From positions 3,906,001 through 3,970,000 of the forward strand of contig CAWDMP010000002.1 in assembly GCA_963803495.1 (NCBI GenBank): a stretch of 64,000 nt of DNA, written 5' to 3'. The DNA comes from Persicitalea sp963803495. Its GTDB lineage: Bacteria; Bacteroidota; Bacteroidia; Cytophagales; Spirosomataceae. Of the stretch, positions 1 through 9,323 are shown one piece after another; the stretch's first letter is position 1, and each line of letters opens with the position of its first letter. The notes beneath the pieces were generated by a model. The model saw nothing but the letters and a program-made list of their open reading frames with translations. It had not been told where the DNA came from and ran no database searches. A program made the position numbers and the translations under genes.

Positions 1-2339
1 TTAAGGTCTATGACCATACCCCAGGAGTGGTTTTTGTATAGGTGACCGTCCCAGAGCGTTATGTCGGTCGCTGGCACGGGACCCTCCGGGGTTTGTACCT
101 GAGGCACGAACCGACCCGCCATGCTATTTTTCTGGTATTTGGATAAAATCGTGTCCTGTAACACCGACTCGCGGCCCATGACGGTATCGTGAGTCTGTGT
201 CTGCGCGATCTCGCGGGTGGCACCCGTTTTGGTGAGCTTCACTGCGCCGGGCCGGAAAGACAGGTACCCGTCCGAGAAACCAGCCCAGGGATACACATTG
301 ACGCCCACGTTGTCGGCAGACTTACCGGCTTTTTCACGGCCATACCCTATGGCCACCGCCACGGTACCTATCGCCTGTCCGGGTTGGACGACCACAGGAA
401 ATTCCAACGCTTTGCCATTCAGATCCAGACTAACGACGTCACCCTGTTCTATGCCCAACTCAGCTGCGGTAGCGCGGGAAATACAAGCGTAGTTGTCCCA
501 GCAAGCTTTCGTTACGGGATCAGGAAATTCCTGAATCCAGGGACTGTTAGCCAAATCCCCGGTACCCATTCCGACCTTTTCGTACAGAACGAGTTCTAAA
601 TCAGTACCATTAGCCTTGTACTTCTTGGCAATAGATGACATATCCACCGTACCAGCCGACGAACCAACGGTCGTGGTCGATGAAGCTGCGGCGACAGTTT
701 GTAATGTCCCAGCAGTTTGTGGTGTGCCAGCACTTTTGGGTTCGAGCACACCGTCATGAAGGCACTTCATCCAGAACTGATCGAAAGTTCCGTCAGTAGC
801 CGGGCTGTATACATTCTTGTGCCAACGGGCTTTGATGTACTCGTGGTAGTCTTCGCTCATGCCAGCCCATTTCAGGAGGCTCATCTGTGCCTGCCGAGTC
901 TTGTAAATCAGACTGATTGTAGGCTGAGTCAAGCTGAGGTAGCCAGGACGAATCTCGGCATCGCCCCAAGACTCCAGATAATGTGAAGCCGGGCAAATGT
1001 ACTTGGTCAGGGAAGCCGTTTCGTTGGCACGATCGGCAAACGAAATGCTCAAGGGTACTTTGGGCAAAGCGGCGGCAATCTCGGCGCCACGCGGATGGTC
1101 ATACACTGGATTGGCGTTCAGAAACATCACACCACCTAGGCGACCCGCTTTAAGTTCGTCGATAAAGCCGTTCATGGCGATGTCGTCGCCTTGCCGGATC
1201 TGCATAAAACCATTAGTAGTCGAACCTTCGCTGCCCAACATGGCATTGAGCGATTTGACCGCGCTTTGCAAAGCGGGATCGTTGATACCGCAAACAACAA
1301 GCGCCTGACCTTTAGCAGCCATCAGGTCGGCCGCCGCTTTGTCCAGATTAGGGACATCGAGCGCTGGTGCCGAGATGGCGGTACCGCCCATCCTGCCAGC
1401 CACCTTATTATGAAGCGCAGCTACGACCAATCCAATTTGGGAAGGTTTTACGGGCGTGCGGTAGTCGGCGTTCGACCCTGTCATCGACAGCATCGTCTCG
1501 AACTGGTAGTGACGAGACATATCCTTTTTGCCGTCTTTGGCGCTACTCAGCTTCCTTGTCTCGGCGTATTGTTTCGCGAAAAGGTTCGGCGCCAGCCAGC
1601 TACCGAGGAAGTCGGCATCGATGCTGACGATCGTCTTGGCCTTGCTAAAATCATAGGCCGGTACCCCGCCGTTTGCCTTGATCAGGGCCGAAGCGGAGTT
1701 GGCATCGTATTGAATATGGATGGTGGTAGGGTACTTGGCTACGAAGTCGGCGATGACGGCTTTCGTCGAAGGACTCATGATCGTAGTGGAGATCAATCGG
1801 ATCGGCCGGTTGTTCAGTTGAGCCAGCTGTTGCATAATCTCACGATCCACCTGCGCCCATTCTACCTGAGTATCACCGCCCTTGGCGGGACCCTTCAATT
1901 TCTCAATGTCATAAAGCGTCAGCAACGTACCGTGTACCCGGGCGCTCACGCCACTCGAAACGCTCGATAATGGATTAGGCTCCAGTTTTATGGGACGCCC
2001 CTCGCGCGTTTTTACCAACAGGCTGGCGTAATCGCCGCCATCGGCGTAGGTCGAAGCGTAATAGTTAGCGATCGTTGGATACTCACCAACGGGCTTATTG
2101 AGGTAGGGAATTGCTTTTTTTACCGGCGTTTCGCAAGCGGCTAGAGATACCGCCGCCATGCCAAAACCCAATACTTTCAGGAAATCCCGGCGATGAGTAC
2201 CGGTGCCATCTACCAATGCTTCGTATTCTTGCTCGACGGGAGGGGCAGCTGCAAATTCACTGTTGGCATTGCGAACGAAGTCTCGGTCGTTTTTCAACTC
2301 TTCAAGCCCTTTCCAATACCGCTTGTTTGTATGTTCCAT
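1..2339 (-). CDS. actB: Alternative complex III subunit ActB (molybdopterin-oxidoreductase-like), 5' part; cut by window edge
   Basis: About 779 N-terminal residues are visible and the frame is open to base 1. ActB is the large periplasmic subunit of alternative complex III, a quinol-oxidising respiratory complex that replaces cytochrome bc1 in many Bacteroidota. Its front part is a molybdopterin-oxidoreductase-like fold that normally lacks the cofactor, followed by an iron-sulfur domain, which lies outside this window. The N-terminus carries a twin-arginine export motif (RRDFLK, residues 50-55) followed by a hydrophobic stretch ending SLAAC, which could serve as a lipobox. The ATG at 2337-2339 precedes MEHTNKRYWKGLEEL, the usual start in this family. 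It lies 145 bp downstream of actA on the same strand. No frame breaks are seen. Confidence 0.88.
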   Translation of the reverse strand, partial: MEHTNKRYWKGLEELKNDRDFVRNANSEFAAAPPVEQEYEALVDGTGTHRRDFLKVLGFGMAAVSLAACETPVKKAIPYLNKPVGEYPTIANYYASTYADGGDYASLLVKTREGRPIKLEPNPLSSVSSGVSARVHGTLLTLYDIEKLKGPAKGGDTQVEWAQVDREIMQQLAQLNNRPIRLISTTIMSPSTKAVIADFVAKYPTTIHIQYDANSASALIKANGGVPAYDFSKAKTIVSIDADFLGSWLAPNLFAKQYAETRKLSSAKDGKKDMSRHYQFETMLSMTGSNADYRTPVKPSQIGLVVAALHNKVAGRMGGTAISAPALDVPNLDKAAADLMAAKGQALVVCGINDPALQSAVKSLNAMLGSEGSTTNGFMQIRQGDDIAMNGFIDELKAGRLGGVMFLNANPVYDHPRGAEIAAALPKVPLSISFADRANETASLTKYICPASHYLESWGDAEIRPGYLSLTQPTISLIYKTRQAQMSLLKWAGMSEDYHEYIKARWHKNVYSPATDGTFDQFWMKCLHDGVLEPKSAGTPQTAGTLQTVAAASSTTTVGSSAGTVDMSSIAKKYKANGTDLELVLYEKVGMGTGDLANSPWIQEFPDPVTKACWDNYACISRATAAELGIEQGDVVSLDLNGKALEFPVVVQPGQAIGTVAVAIGYGREKAGKSADNVGVNVYPWAGFSDGYLSFRPGAVKLTKTGATREIAQTQTHDTVMGRESVLQDTILSKYQKNSMAGRFVPQVQTPEGPVPATDITLWDGHLYKNHSWGMVIDL

Positions 2340-2484
2340 AAAACTATTCTATACGAAATCTGTATCTGGGTAGAAATCAGCTGTTAGCTATCAGCCTCTT
2401 AATCATTTAACATTCAATTCGAGCGTCATTAGCCAGTCATCAAAAATACTAGAGGCTAATCGCTAAAAACCAGTGTCTTTTTTA

Positions 2485-3735
2485 TCAATAATGGCACTTG
2501 GAACATTCCAAACCACCGATGTCGGCCACTTTAAGTGCTTCCTGACTGTCCATGTTGTGCACTTGCACTAGCTTATCGTAGTAGTCATTTCCCTTGGTGT
2601 TGACTTCCGTTTTGCGGTGGCAGTCGATGCACCAGCCCATGGTAAGCGATGAGCGCTGCTCGACTACTTCCATCTCCTGAATTTCGCCATGGCACTGCTG
2701 ACACTCCAAGCCGCCTACGTTGACGTGCTGCGAGTGGTTGAAGTACGCGAAGTCAGGAAGGTTGTGCACTCGAATCCATTCGATAGGCTGATTGTTTTCG
2801 ATGGCCGTGTAGATTTTTTGAATCTCGGGCGACTCCTTCTTAATTACGCCGTGGCAGTTCATACAAATGTTGGCCGATGGAATGTGCGCCGATTTGCCGC
2901 GATTGACACCCGTGTGGCAGTAGTTACAGTCAATCTTGTAGGTACCGGCGTGAAGCTTGTGTGAATAAGCGATGGGCTGCTTAGGCGCGTAGCCTTGCTG
3001 AACACCAATGCCATAGGCGCCGTCGATAAGTGCCTTGGTTACCAGCAGTACGAACACCCAAACTGTAGCCGAGCGAATCGCAGGGTTATTTGCTGTTTTG
3101 GTCAAGGTACCTTTCAGACGTTCCATGAAAGGTGTGGCGACCTCAACCCCAGCAGCATCCACGTTCACTGCTTTGGATAGCAGGGTTACGATCACCAGCA
3201 GTACGCCCAATACCAGCAGCATCACGACCATCAGCGCTACCAGTACTAAAATAAACAAATCCGATGGGGCACCCGATTGGGCAACGCCCGGATCACCCGC
3301 TCCGGCTGGCGCACCCGCTACCGCGGCTGGCGCAGCGTTCGCTTGTTCGACGTAAGCCAAGATTCCCTTGATGTCGTCGTCCGACAGATTGGGGAAGCTC
3401 GTCATTTGGGCCTGGTTGTACTGCTTGTATAGACTGACAGCATACGGGTCGCCACTGGCGATCATCGCTTGTGAATTTCTGATCCACTTGGTCAGCCAGG
3501 GTAGGTCACGCCGCTCGGTGATCCCTTTCAGGCCAGGTCCCACCGATTTCTCGGCGGAAGTATTGTGGCAACTTGCGCAGTTGTTCTTGAATATTGTCTC
3601 GCCGGTGGCGGCGTCACCGCCGCCACCGGCGGGGGTCGAGGCCGCCGTAGGATCGGCATCGGGCGCTACCGCATCCTGCGCGAGCGCCATGAAGGGTAAG
3701 GCCATCAGAAAAAATCCGGCAAAGAAACGTTTCAT
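2485..3735 (-). CDS. actA: Alternative complex III multiheme cytochrome ActA with an N-terminal monoheme cytochrome c domain
   Basis: A 416-residue membrane-bound multiheme cytochrome that passes electrons within alternative complex III. The start at 3735 gives a signal peptide (MKRFFAGFFLMALPFMALAQ); an upstream in-frame start would put 26 unlikely residues before it. Six CxxCH heme motifs are visible. One (CASCH, near residue 53) lies in a monoheme cytochrome c domain with a possible Met ligand in QMTSFPNLSDDD. Five (CNYCH, CMNCH, CQQCH, CIDCH, CSKCH) lie in the C-terminal ActA-type domain, the last ending the protein at CHY. Two hydrophobic segments (about 158-186 and 225-240) separate the halves. 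It is the first gene of the operon, with a consensus promoter at 3818-3847. Confidence 0.87.
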   Translation of the reverse strand: MKRFFAGFFLMALPFMALAQDAVAPDADPTAASTPAGGGGDAATGETIFKNNCASCHNTSAEKSVGPGLKGITERRDLPWLTKWIRNSQAMIASGDPYAVSLYKQYNQAQMTSFPNLSDDDIKGILAYVEQANAAPAAVAGAPAGAGDPGVAQSGAPSDLFILVLVALMVVMLLVLGVLLVIVTLLSKAVNVDAAGVEVATPFMERLKGTLTKTANNPAIRSATVWVFVLLVTKALIDGAYGIGVQQGYAPKQPIAYSHKLHAGTYKIDCNYCHTGVNRGKSAHIPSANICMNCHGVIKKESPEIQKIYTAIENNQPIEWIRVHNLPDFAYFNHSQHVNVGGLECQQCHGEIQEMEVVEQRSSLTMGWCIDCHRKTEVNTKGNDYYDKLVQVHNMDSQEALKVADIGGLECSKCHY

Positions 3736-3817
3736 TGAAATGGGTAGGTTCTCTTTTAAAAAGTCCGATTTGTTCGGGGAAATGTTCATATTCAGTTGGT
3801 AGTGGTACATCAACGCG

Positions 3818-3847
3818 CAAATTTACTCCACGAAATCTTATCCGCAA
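3818..3847 (-). promoter_or_regulatory. Bacteroidota-type promoter of the act operon
   Basis: On the minus strand the -7 element is TAAATTTG (3818-3825), an exact match to TAnnTTTG. A TTG -33 element lies at 3845-3847, with a 19-bp spacer. It lies about 80 bp upstream of the actA start. Confidence 0.7.
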
Positions 3848-3956
3848 AAGTATTTAGACTATATTTTGGTTCAGTCACTTATTTAAAATTTTTCTAAGCA
3901 AAGACAAAAAAAATGGCCGTAGCGCGCCAAAATGCGGGTTTATTTTCAATACTTAA

Positions 3957-4009
3957 AAAAAATACCATTTGTGAAAGTCAATTGTTTCGACTTTCACAAA
4001 TGGTATTTT
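3957..4009 (-). terminator. Strong hairpin terminator downstream of tRNA-Cys
   Basis: A perfect 19-bp inverted repeat (arms 3961-3979 and 3989-4007, 9-nt loop) extends to 21 bp through flanking A/T pairs. Read on the minus strand it ends in a run of eight T, as expected for an intrinsic terminator of the tRNA-Cys transcript. It also isolates the act promoter. Confidence 0.72.
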
Positions 4010-4059
4010 CAAGCACCGAACATGCGCCTTGGGGGCATCTCACACCGTGCCGTTTTCGG

Positions 4060-4130
4060 AGGTTCCGAGCGGATTCGAACCGCTGTACGAGGTTTTGCAG
4101 ACCTCTGCCTAGCCACTCGGCCACGGAACC
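4060..4130 (-). tRNA. tRNA-Cys (anticodon GCA)
   Basis: The minus strand folds as a 71-nt cloverleaf. The acceptor arms are GGTTCCG and CGGAACC with a T discriminator, typical of tRNA-Cys. The anticodon loop is CTGCAAA with anticodon GCA, and the T-loop is GGTTCGAATCC. The 3' CCA is not fully encoded. It starts three bases after the rpsA terminator and has no clear promoter of its own. Confidence 0.93.
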
Positions 4131-4132
4131 TT

Positions 4133-4170
4133 AAAAACACCCGGCCGATGGCCTTCCCAAAGGCCGGGTG
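4133..4170 (-). terminator. rpsA terminator
   Basis: The minus strand reads CACCCGGCC, a 15-nt loop, GGCCGGGTG, then TTTTT. This is a 9-bp GC-rich stem followed by a U-run, 33 bp after the rpsA stop codon and directly before tRNA-Cys. Confidence 0.8.
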
Positions 4171-4203
4171 CGCAAAACTAGGGATTATTCCGACTAACTC
4201 GGC

Positions 4204-6369
4204 TTATTTCTCTGCTTTTTCATCTTTCACTTCCTCGACTTCGGCTTCGAGCGCCTCCGACTTCGCCTCAGCGACCTTTTCGGCGTTCATTTTTTCTACG
4301 TCCGTCGTAGGGTTGTTCGCTTCGGTCTCTACGGCCGGAACATCCGACGCCTCGGCGTCTTGGTTCTCCGATTCGGCCTTGGCAGTCTTGGCGTCCAGCT
4401 TTTCCACGATCGGATTGATGTCCGCCTTCTCGATGGCAGCCTCGGCCTCTGCTTCGACTTCCTCTTTCAAAGGCTTGTCGATCACGGCTTCCGCAGTAGG
4501 AGTCAACCGCTTTTCTTCTATGGTCTCCTCCGATTTCTCAGCTTTCTTAGGGGCTTTCTTGCCGCCTTTGTCCGAACCGCCTTCCATCTGCTCTTTCAAC
4601 GCGCTAAGCACGTCCAGGTCGCCGAAGGTAGTCTGCGCCTTGTCGTTGCTGGAGCCTACGTTCGAGGAGGCCGAGCCGGACGACTTGGAAGAAGACTTTT
4701 TGGCGGGCTTTGGCTCGACGGTACCGCCTTGCCATACCTTGCTGTGCGAGAGGATGATCTTCTTATCCTCCTTCGAGAACTCGAGTACCATGAAGTCCAG
4801 GCTTTCCCCTACTTCGGGCATCGTGCTGTCTTCCTTCGCCAGGTTCTTGATGGTCGACATACCCTCGATACCGTAAGGCAGCTCCAGGGTAGCGAACTTG
4901 TCTCCTTTGTATAGGACGGTACAACGGTGCACCGAGCCCATGGCAAAGATCGACTCGAACGTATCCCACGGGTTTTCTTCGAGTTGCTTGTGGCCCAGCG
5001 CCAGGCGACGATTATCGGCGTCCAGTTCCAGTACCACTACTTCCAGATTTTCACCCGCTTTGATGAAGTCGGAAGGGTGCTTGATTTTTTTGGTCCAGGA
5101 CAGGTCCGATACGTGCACCAGCCCGTCGATACCCTCTTCCAGCTCGATGAACAGACCGAAGTTGGTGAGGTTGCGGACGATACCCGTGTGCTTGGAACCG
5201 ATGGCGTACTTCTCCTGAAGCGCCGCCTGAGTCCAGGGATCTTCGCTGAGCTGCTTGATGCCCAACGACATCTTACGCTCCTGCTTGTCCAGCGTAAGGA
5301 TCACTGCCTCCAGCTCGTCGTTGACTTTCAGGAATTCCTGCGGGTTACGCAGGTGCTGCGACCACGACATTTCGGATACGTGAATCAGACCTTCTACGCC
5401 CGGCATGATTTCGAGGAATGCACCGTAGTCGGCTACATTGACTACGCGGCCGTTCACTTTGGCGCCCACTGCCATTTCTTCCGATAGGGAATCCCACGGA
5501 TGTTCTTGCAGTTGCTTCAAGCCCAGTGAAATCCGCTTCTTGGCTTCGTCGAAGTCGAGTACCACCACGTTCATTTTCTGGTCCAGGCTCAGCACGTCGG
5601 TCGGGTGACCAATGCGGCCCCACGAAATATCCGTGATGTGCAGCAGTCCGTCCACGCCACCCAGGTCGATGAATGCACCAAAGTTAGTCATGTTCTTGAT
5701 GATCCCTTCCAGTACCTGGCCTTTTTCCAGGTTGTTGAGAATCAACTGACGCTGCGCTTCAAGGTCTTTCTCGATCAGCACTTTGTGCGATACCACGACG
5801 TTGTCGTTGGCGTGGTTGATTTTCACAACTTTCACCTCCATGCGCTTGCCGACAAATACGTCGAAATCACGGATCGGCTTAACGTCGATCTGAGAACCGG
5901 GCAGGAAGGCCTCGATACCATACACGTCCACGATAAGACCGCCCTTAGTGCGGCGCTTCACGGTGGCGTCCATGATGAGGTCCTCATCGAAGGACTTCTG
6001 AATGTTGTCCCAGGCGGTAATGACCTTGGCTTTCTTGCGCGACAGTACCAGTTGACCCTGATGGTCTTCCTGATTTTCGACGTACACTTCGACTTCGTCA
6101 CCAATTTTTAGGTCGGGTAAATCGCGGAATTCGTTGGATGAAACAATTCCGTCGGATTTAAAACCGATGTTCAAAATTACTTCCCGGTCGGTGATACCTA
6201 CCACCGCACCTTTCACGACGGCCTTTTCCTGGACGGTCGTAAGCGTGTCGTCGTACATGGCTTCCATCCGGTCGCGTTCTGCATCGGTGTAGCCCGTACC
6301 AAAACCTTTGTCGTCAGCCTCTTCCCAATCGAAATCGGGGACATCGAAATTTCTCTTAATTTTTGCCAT
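4204..6369 (-). CDS. rpsA: 30S ribosomal protein S1
   Basis: A 721-residue S1 protein that binds mRNA on the small subunit and helps initiation. The start at 6369 gives MAKIKRNFDVPDFDW; a longer open frame upstream has no family-like sequence. Six S1 RNA-binding repeats run from about residue 48 to 570. The first two are degenerate and the later ones show the usual pattern (for example NFGAFIDLGGVDGLLHI and DYGAFLEIMPGVEGLIHV). The last 140 or so residues form a low-complexity tail rich in E, A and K, longer than in E. coli S1 (557 residues) and typical of Bacteroidota. A terminator follows at 4133-4170, and a weak TAnnTTTG-like box (TATCTTTG, 6463-6470) lies upstream. Confidence 0.95.
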   Translation of the reverse strand: MAKIKRNFDVPDFDWEEADDKGFGTGYTDAERDRMEAMYDDTLTTVQEKAVVKGAVVGITDREVILNIGFKSDGIVSSNEFRDLPDLKIGDEVEVYVENQEDHQGQLVLSRKKAKVITAWDNIQKSFDEDLIMDATVKRRTKGGLIVDVYGIEAFLPGSQIDVKPIRDFDVFVGKRMEVKVVKINHANDNVVVSHKVLIEKDLEAQRQLILNNLEKGQVLEGIIKNMTNFGAFIDLGGVDGLLHITDISWGRIGHPTDVLSLDQKMNVVVLDFDEAKKRISLGLKQLQEHPWDSLSEEMAVGAKVNGRVVNVADYGAFLEIMPGVEGLIHVSEMSWSQHLRNPQEFLKVNDELEAVILTLDKQERKMSLGIKQLSEDPWTQAALQEKYAIGSKHTGIVRNLTNFGLFIELEEGIDGLVHVSDLSWTKKIKHPSDFIKAGENLEVVVLELDADNRRLALGHKQLEENPWDTFESIFAMGSVHRCTVLYKGDKFATLELPYGIEGMSTIKNLAKEDSTMPEVGESLDFMVLEFSKEDKKIILSHSKVWQGGTVEPKPAKKSSSKSSGSASSNVGSSNDKAQTTFGDLDVLSALKEQMEGGSDKGGKKAPKKAEKSEETIEEKRLTPTAEAVIDKPLKEEVEAEAEAAIEKADINPIVEKLDAKTAKAESENQDAEASDVPAVETEANNPTTDVEKMNAEKVAEAKSEALEAEVEEVKDEKAEK

Positions 6370-6462
6370 AAATAGATTGAATACCGCCCTGACAATACAT
6401 CGACCCCCGGACGGATGGATCGAACTGAATGAAAAATGAAACTTTTTTAGAAAAACAGAGCG

Positions 6463-6470
6463 CAAAGATA
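6463..6470 (-). promoter_or_regulatory. Possible rpsA promoter -7 box
   Basis: The minus strand reads TATCTTTG, an exact TAnnTTTG match about 95 bp upstream of rpsA. No TTG is found 19-20 bp further upstream, so the call is tentative. Confidence 0.35.
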
Positions 6471-6532
6471 GGTGTTTTTCCCGAAAGAAAAACATAGCGA
6501 CGGTCAATTGCGGGACGTAACGCTACCTGAAC

Positions 6533-7045
6533 TTAATAAACGGCTTCTTTGGACCCGAGGTAGGGCAGCCAGCCGTCGTCGACGATGCCCGAAAAATCGC
6601 GCAGGAACATCAGAAACGACGGGCGGAAGGGCCTCTGCCGAAGTGGCATGGAAGCCTCTTCGGGCGTGTAGTCCCCTTTGCGGGAATTGCAGCGCTTGCA
6701 GGCGGTGGCCAGGTTGTCCCAGTTGGTTTTGCCACCGCGTGATTTGGGCATCACGTGATCGAGCGTGAGGTCGTCGTGGGTGCCGCAGTACTGGCAGCGG
6801 TTGCCATCGCGTTTGAAGATGTTCTGGCGGGTCATCATCACACCCCGGTAGGGGAGGTGGATGTACTTATTGAGCCGCACCACCGTGGGCATGGGGTAAG
6901 ACTCCGTGACGGTTCGCAGCGAATGGGTAGGCGAGTGCGCGATTAGTTCGGCCTTGTGCATATATACCAAAAGGAAGGCCTTGGGAACGGAACAAACACT
7001 AAGCGCACTGTAATCCTGATTGAGGACCAAAACTTTCCTGCCCAT
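6533..7045 (-). CDS. HNH endonuclease family protein
   Basis: A 170-residue protein with a C-terminal HNH nuclease fold. The zinc-binding pairs are CQYC (near residue 86) and CKRC (near residue 118), with the HNH core LTLDHVMPKSRGGKTNWDNL between them. The N-terminus (MGRKVLVLNQDYSALSVC) is characteristic of a widespread single-copy bacterial HNH family of unknown substrate. It is chromosomal and sits among housekeeping genes, with no restriction or phage genes nearby, so a restriction or homing role is not indicated. The protein appears complete. Confidence 0.85.
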   Translation of the reverse strand: MGRKVLVLNQDYSALSVCSVPKAFLLVYMHKAELIAHSPTHSLRTVTESYPMPTVVRLNKYIHLPYRGVMMTRQNIFKRDGNRCQYCGTHDDLTLDHVMPKSRGGKTNWDNLATACKRCNSRKGDYTPEEASMPLRQRPFRPSFLMFLRDFSGIVDDGWLPYLGSKEAVY

Positions 7046-7153
7046 GGGTCATTAGGTGATTTCTTCCGAGCAATTTAAAGAATATACCTTGTACTAACAT
7101 AAATAGGGATTCAAATGTTGATAAAATTATTGGATAAAACCCTTTTGACATCC

Positions 7154-7613
7154 TAGAATCCCATCCGATCGGTTTCGCGTTTGGCATCCCGTTCTTTGAT
7201 CGACTCCCGCTTGTCGTACAGCTTCTTGCCCTTGGCCAGCGCGATGTCCATCTTTACGAAGTCCTCGTTCGGTCGTAAACATCTTTCACCGGGATAATGG
7301 TCAGGCCCTGGTCTTTGAGGCTCTCCTCCAGGCGGCGCAACTCGCGCTTATTGAGTAGTAGTTTCCGATCGCGGATCGGGTCGTGGTTGTAGTGCGTTCC
7401 TTCGGTATAGGGCGAAATGTGCAGGCTGCGCACAAACAGTTCGCCCTCCATAAACAGGCAGTAGGCATCTTGAAAATTTACCTTGCCCTGCCGGATGGAT
7501 TTTATCTCGGTACCCGTCAGTACCATACCGGCCGTGTAGGTATCGATAAAGAAGTACTCGAAAGAAGCGCGTCGATTCGAGATGTTCACTTTTTTGGCTA
7601 TTTTGTCGGACAT
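7154..7613 (-). CDS. smpB: SsrA-binding protein SmpB (reading frame broken by two indels)
   Basis: SmpB binds tmRNA and is needed for trans-translation, which rescues stalled ribosomes. The first 113 or so residues are in one frame (NRRASFEYFFIDTYTAGMVL, then GTEIKSIRQGKVNFQDAYCL). The typical tail continues in two other frames: MFTTERG, then FVKMDIALAKGKKLYDKRES and KERDAKRETDRMGF, with a stop at 7154-7156. Two extra bases, one near 7283 and one near 7261, explain the breaks. Reconstructed, it is about 152 residues, the normal length. Loss of this gene would be unusual, so a sequence error is more likely than a real pseudogene. Confidence 0.88.
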
Positions 7614-7669
7614 TTTATTTTGATGGAAAATGCGGAGTACCCCGCAGCGAGAGTTGATAATGGAAGATT

Positions 7670-8164
7670 ATGACAAAACATTCAATATTGGCTAGAAGAG
7701 GTGCCAGCAAGGTAATGCGAGTCGCTGTGCTGTTCACCTTGATACTGGGTACTTCGAATACCTGGGCGCAATCCGGTCAGGCAGAAGTCAGGGCGGTGAT
7801 CGACCGGCTTTTTGTAGGTATGCGCACGTCCGACTCCGCCATAGTGAGCCGCTCGGTACTGCCAGGCGCTATTTTGCAAACAATCACTGAAGGTACCGAC
7901 GGCATGATCAAAACCGAGATCAGTTCCGTTGCGGGTCTTGTAAAAGCCATAGGTACGCCGCACGAAGCCGTTTGGGATGAGCAAATATACGATGTCGTCG
8001 TTCAGGTCGATGGCCCGATGGCGACCGTGTGGGCGCCGTATAAGTTTTTTCGGGGTACCGAGTTCAGCCACTGTGGGGTCAATGCTTTTTCGTTAATCGG
8101 AACATCGACGGGCTGGAAAATAGCAGCCATCACCGACACACGACGAAAAGAAAACTGCCTCTGA
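7670..8164 (+). CDS. Secreted NTF2/SnoaL-like protein
   Basis: A 164-residue protein with an N-terminal signal sequence; the hydrophobic stretch VAVLFTLILGTSNTWAQ suggests cleavage after AQ. An internal ATG at 7715 is an alternative start that would give a shorter leader. The mature part resembles the NTF2-like (SnoaL/lumazine-binding) alpha+beta fold: an early helix (AEVRAVIDRLFVGMRTSD) and strands near the end (VDGPMATVWAPYKFF, then GWKIAAITDTRR). Such proteins are often annotated as nuclear transport factor 2 family and no specific reaction can be assigned. It is transcribed divergently from smpB. Confidence 0.7.
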   Translation: MTKHSILARRGASKVMRVAVLFTLILGTSNTWAQSGQAEVRAVIDRLFVGMRTSDSAIVSRSVLPGAILQTITEGTDGMIKTEISSVAGLVKAIGTPHEAVWDEQIYDVVVQVDGPMATVWAPYKFFRGTEFSHCGVNAFSLIGTSTGWKIAAITDTRRKENCL

Positions 8165-8198
8165 ATTTTTCCTCGAAAGCTTACTTCAATTCATACAC

Positions 8199-9176
8199 TC
8201 AGAAAGGCAACATTTGTTTCCAGGTACCTTTAATCCAGTTGTACTTCAAGATACTGGGTAAGGCCTTCCAAAAGTACTTGTTCGTTTCTACCGCAAAAGA
8301 CGGCTGCATGTAGCAATTGATAGCGCAACCTTCGCAGGCGGGTAGTTTGCCTTCCAACGCTACCAGTTTCTGCACTTCTTCGGATTGGTAAAGTACTTTA
8401 AGGTTTCCTTCTATGGGAAATTCTTTCAGCCCCAAATGGTAGCAGGGGAGTACCAGTTTATTTTCGGGAGAAATAACCAGGGTGGTACTGGCGGCCTTGC
8501 ATATCGGGTCATCGACATGGTTGCCGCCATCGAGCCGCAGCTGTACGAAGGCGTCGTTGAGGTACACGTTTTTCTGCTTCCCCCAGTAGGTTAGCTCGGC
8601 CAATGCTTGCTCCGATAGGTTGCCTCCTACGGAATTGTATTCAAAAACAGGATTCAGGATCAGTACCAGATCATTGGGCAGGCAAATATCCCGGCGAATC
8701 GCTTCGATGTGATGGATGTTTTCTTCAAAAACTGTAAAAAGAATATCGGGTCGCTCGCCTAGTTCCCGGGCTATGACGATGGATTCCATCACTTTGTCGA
8801 AGCACTTCACGTTGCGCGACTGATCGTGCTCCTCCCGAATAGGCGAATCGAGCGAAAAATGCAGCATATCCACCAGGCCACGCAGCCGCTCGGCGTATTT
8901 GGGGTAAAGGAGCCCGTTGGTAGTCACGGTGGTGATCATGCCCTGATGTTTAGCCTCTTGCAACAGCAGATCGAGCTGCCGATGCAAGAGCGGCTCACCA
9001 CCGGTAAAGTCGATCACCTTGACACCCAGCGATTTTAAATCCTTTAAGTTTTGTCGGAAATTTTCGAGCGTTACGTAGGGGGAAGGCCGCTCCCATATAT
9101 CACAAAAACCGCAGGACGCATTGCAGCGGTAGGTGAGATAGTAGTTGCACAGTACAGGGTTGGAAACGAGCCGCAT
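8199..9176 (-). CDS. Radical SAM protein with C-terminal cysteine-rich domain
   Basis: A 325-residue radical S-adenosylmethionine enzyme. The cluster-binding motif CNASCGFC (CxxxCxxC, near residue 18) and the GGEP motif (DFTGGEPLLHRQLD) are present. Cysteines near the C-terminus (ICKAAS, PCYHLGL, CEGCAINC) suggest an auxiliary cluster of the SPASM/twitch type. It resembles stand-alone Bacteroidota radical SAM proteins whose substrate is unknown. No precursor peptide or partner gene is visible beside it: NTF2-like is convergent and accD lies upstream on the same strand. Confidence 0.82.
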   Translation of the reverse strand: MRLVSNPVLCNYYLTYRCNASCGFCDIWERPSPYVTLENFRQNLKDLKSLGVKVIDFTGGEPLLHRQLDLLLQEAKHQGMITTVTTNGLLYPKYAERLRGLVDMLHFSLDSPIREEHDQSRNVKCFDKVMESIVIARELGERPDILFTVFEENIHHIEAIRRDICLPNDLVLILNPVFEYNSVGGNLSEQALAELTYWGKQKNVYLNDAFVQLRLDGGNHVDDPICKAASTTLVISPENKLVLPCYHLGLKEFPIEGNLKVLYQSEEVQKLVALEGKLPACEGCAINCYMQPSFAVETNKYFWKALPSILKYNWIKGTWKQMLPF

Positions 9177-9323
9177 TCAAGAGAGTTATGAATTATGAAT
9201 TATGAGGGCGCGATTGCGTGGGGGAGTGGGGGCGATCATCTGCCTCGGAATGTCTTTGGAATCAAAAGTGTTCCACCGCGCCCACACGCCACCACTTTGT
9301 GGCTTTGTGGCTTTGGAACTCTG
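9177..9323. other. Intergenic spacer with short AT-rich repeats
   Basis: The spacer holds a short tandem repeat (ATGAATT twice, 9187-9200) and later GTGGCTTTGTGGCTTTG. These are simple spacer repeats of the kind common in Bacteroidota. No gene is seen. Confidence 0.45.

Noticed and set aside
4173..4180. TAGTTTTG on the minus strand as a tRNA-Cys promoter
   Set aside because: There is no TTG at the right distance, and the rpsA terminator lies between it and the tRNA.
3932..4876. Long plus-strand serine-rich open frame over rpsA
   Set aside because: It is antisense to rpsA and crosses tRNA-Cys and two terminators; the composition reflects the codons of the acidic rpsA tail.
6533..7045. HNH protein as a mobile or restriction nuclease
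   Set aside because: There are no restriction, intron or phage features nearby, and the family is a chromosomal housekeeping one.
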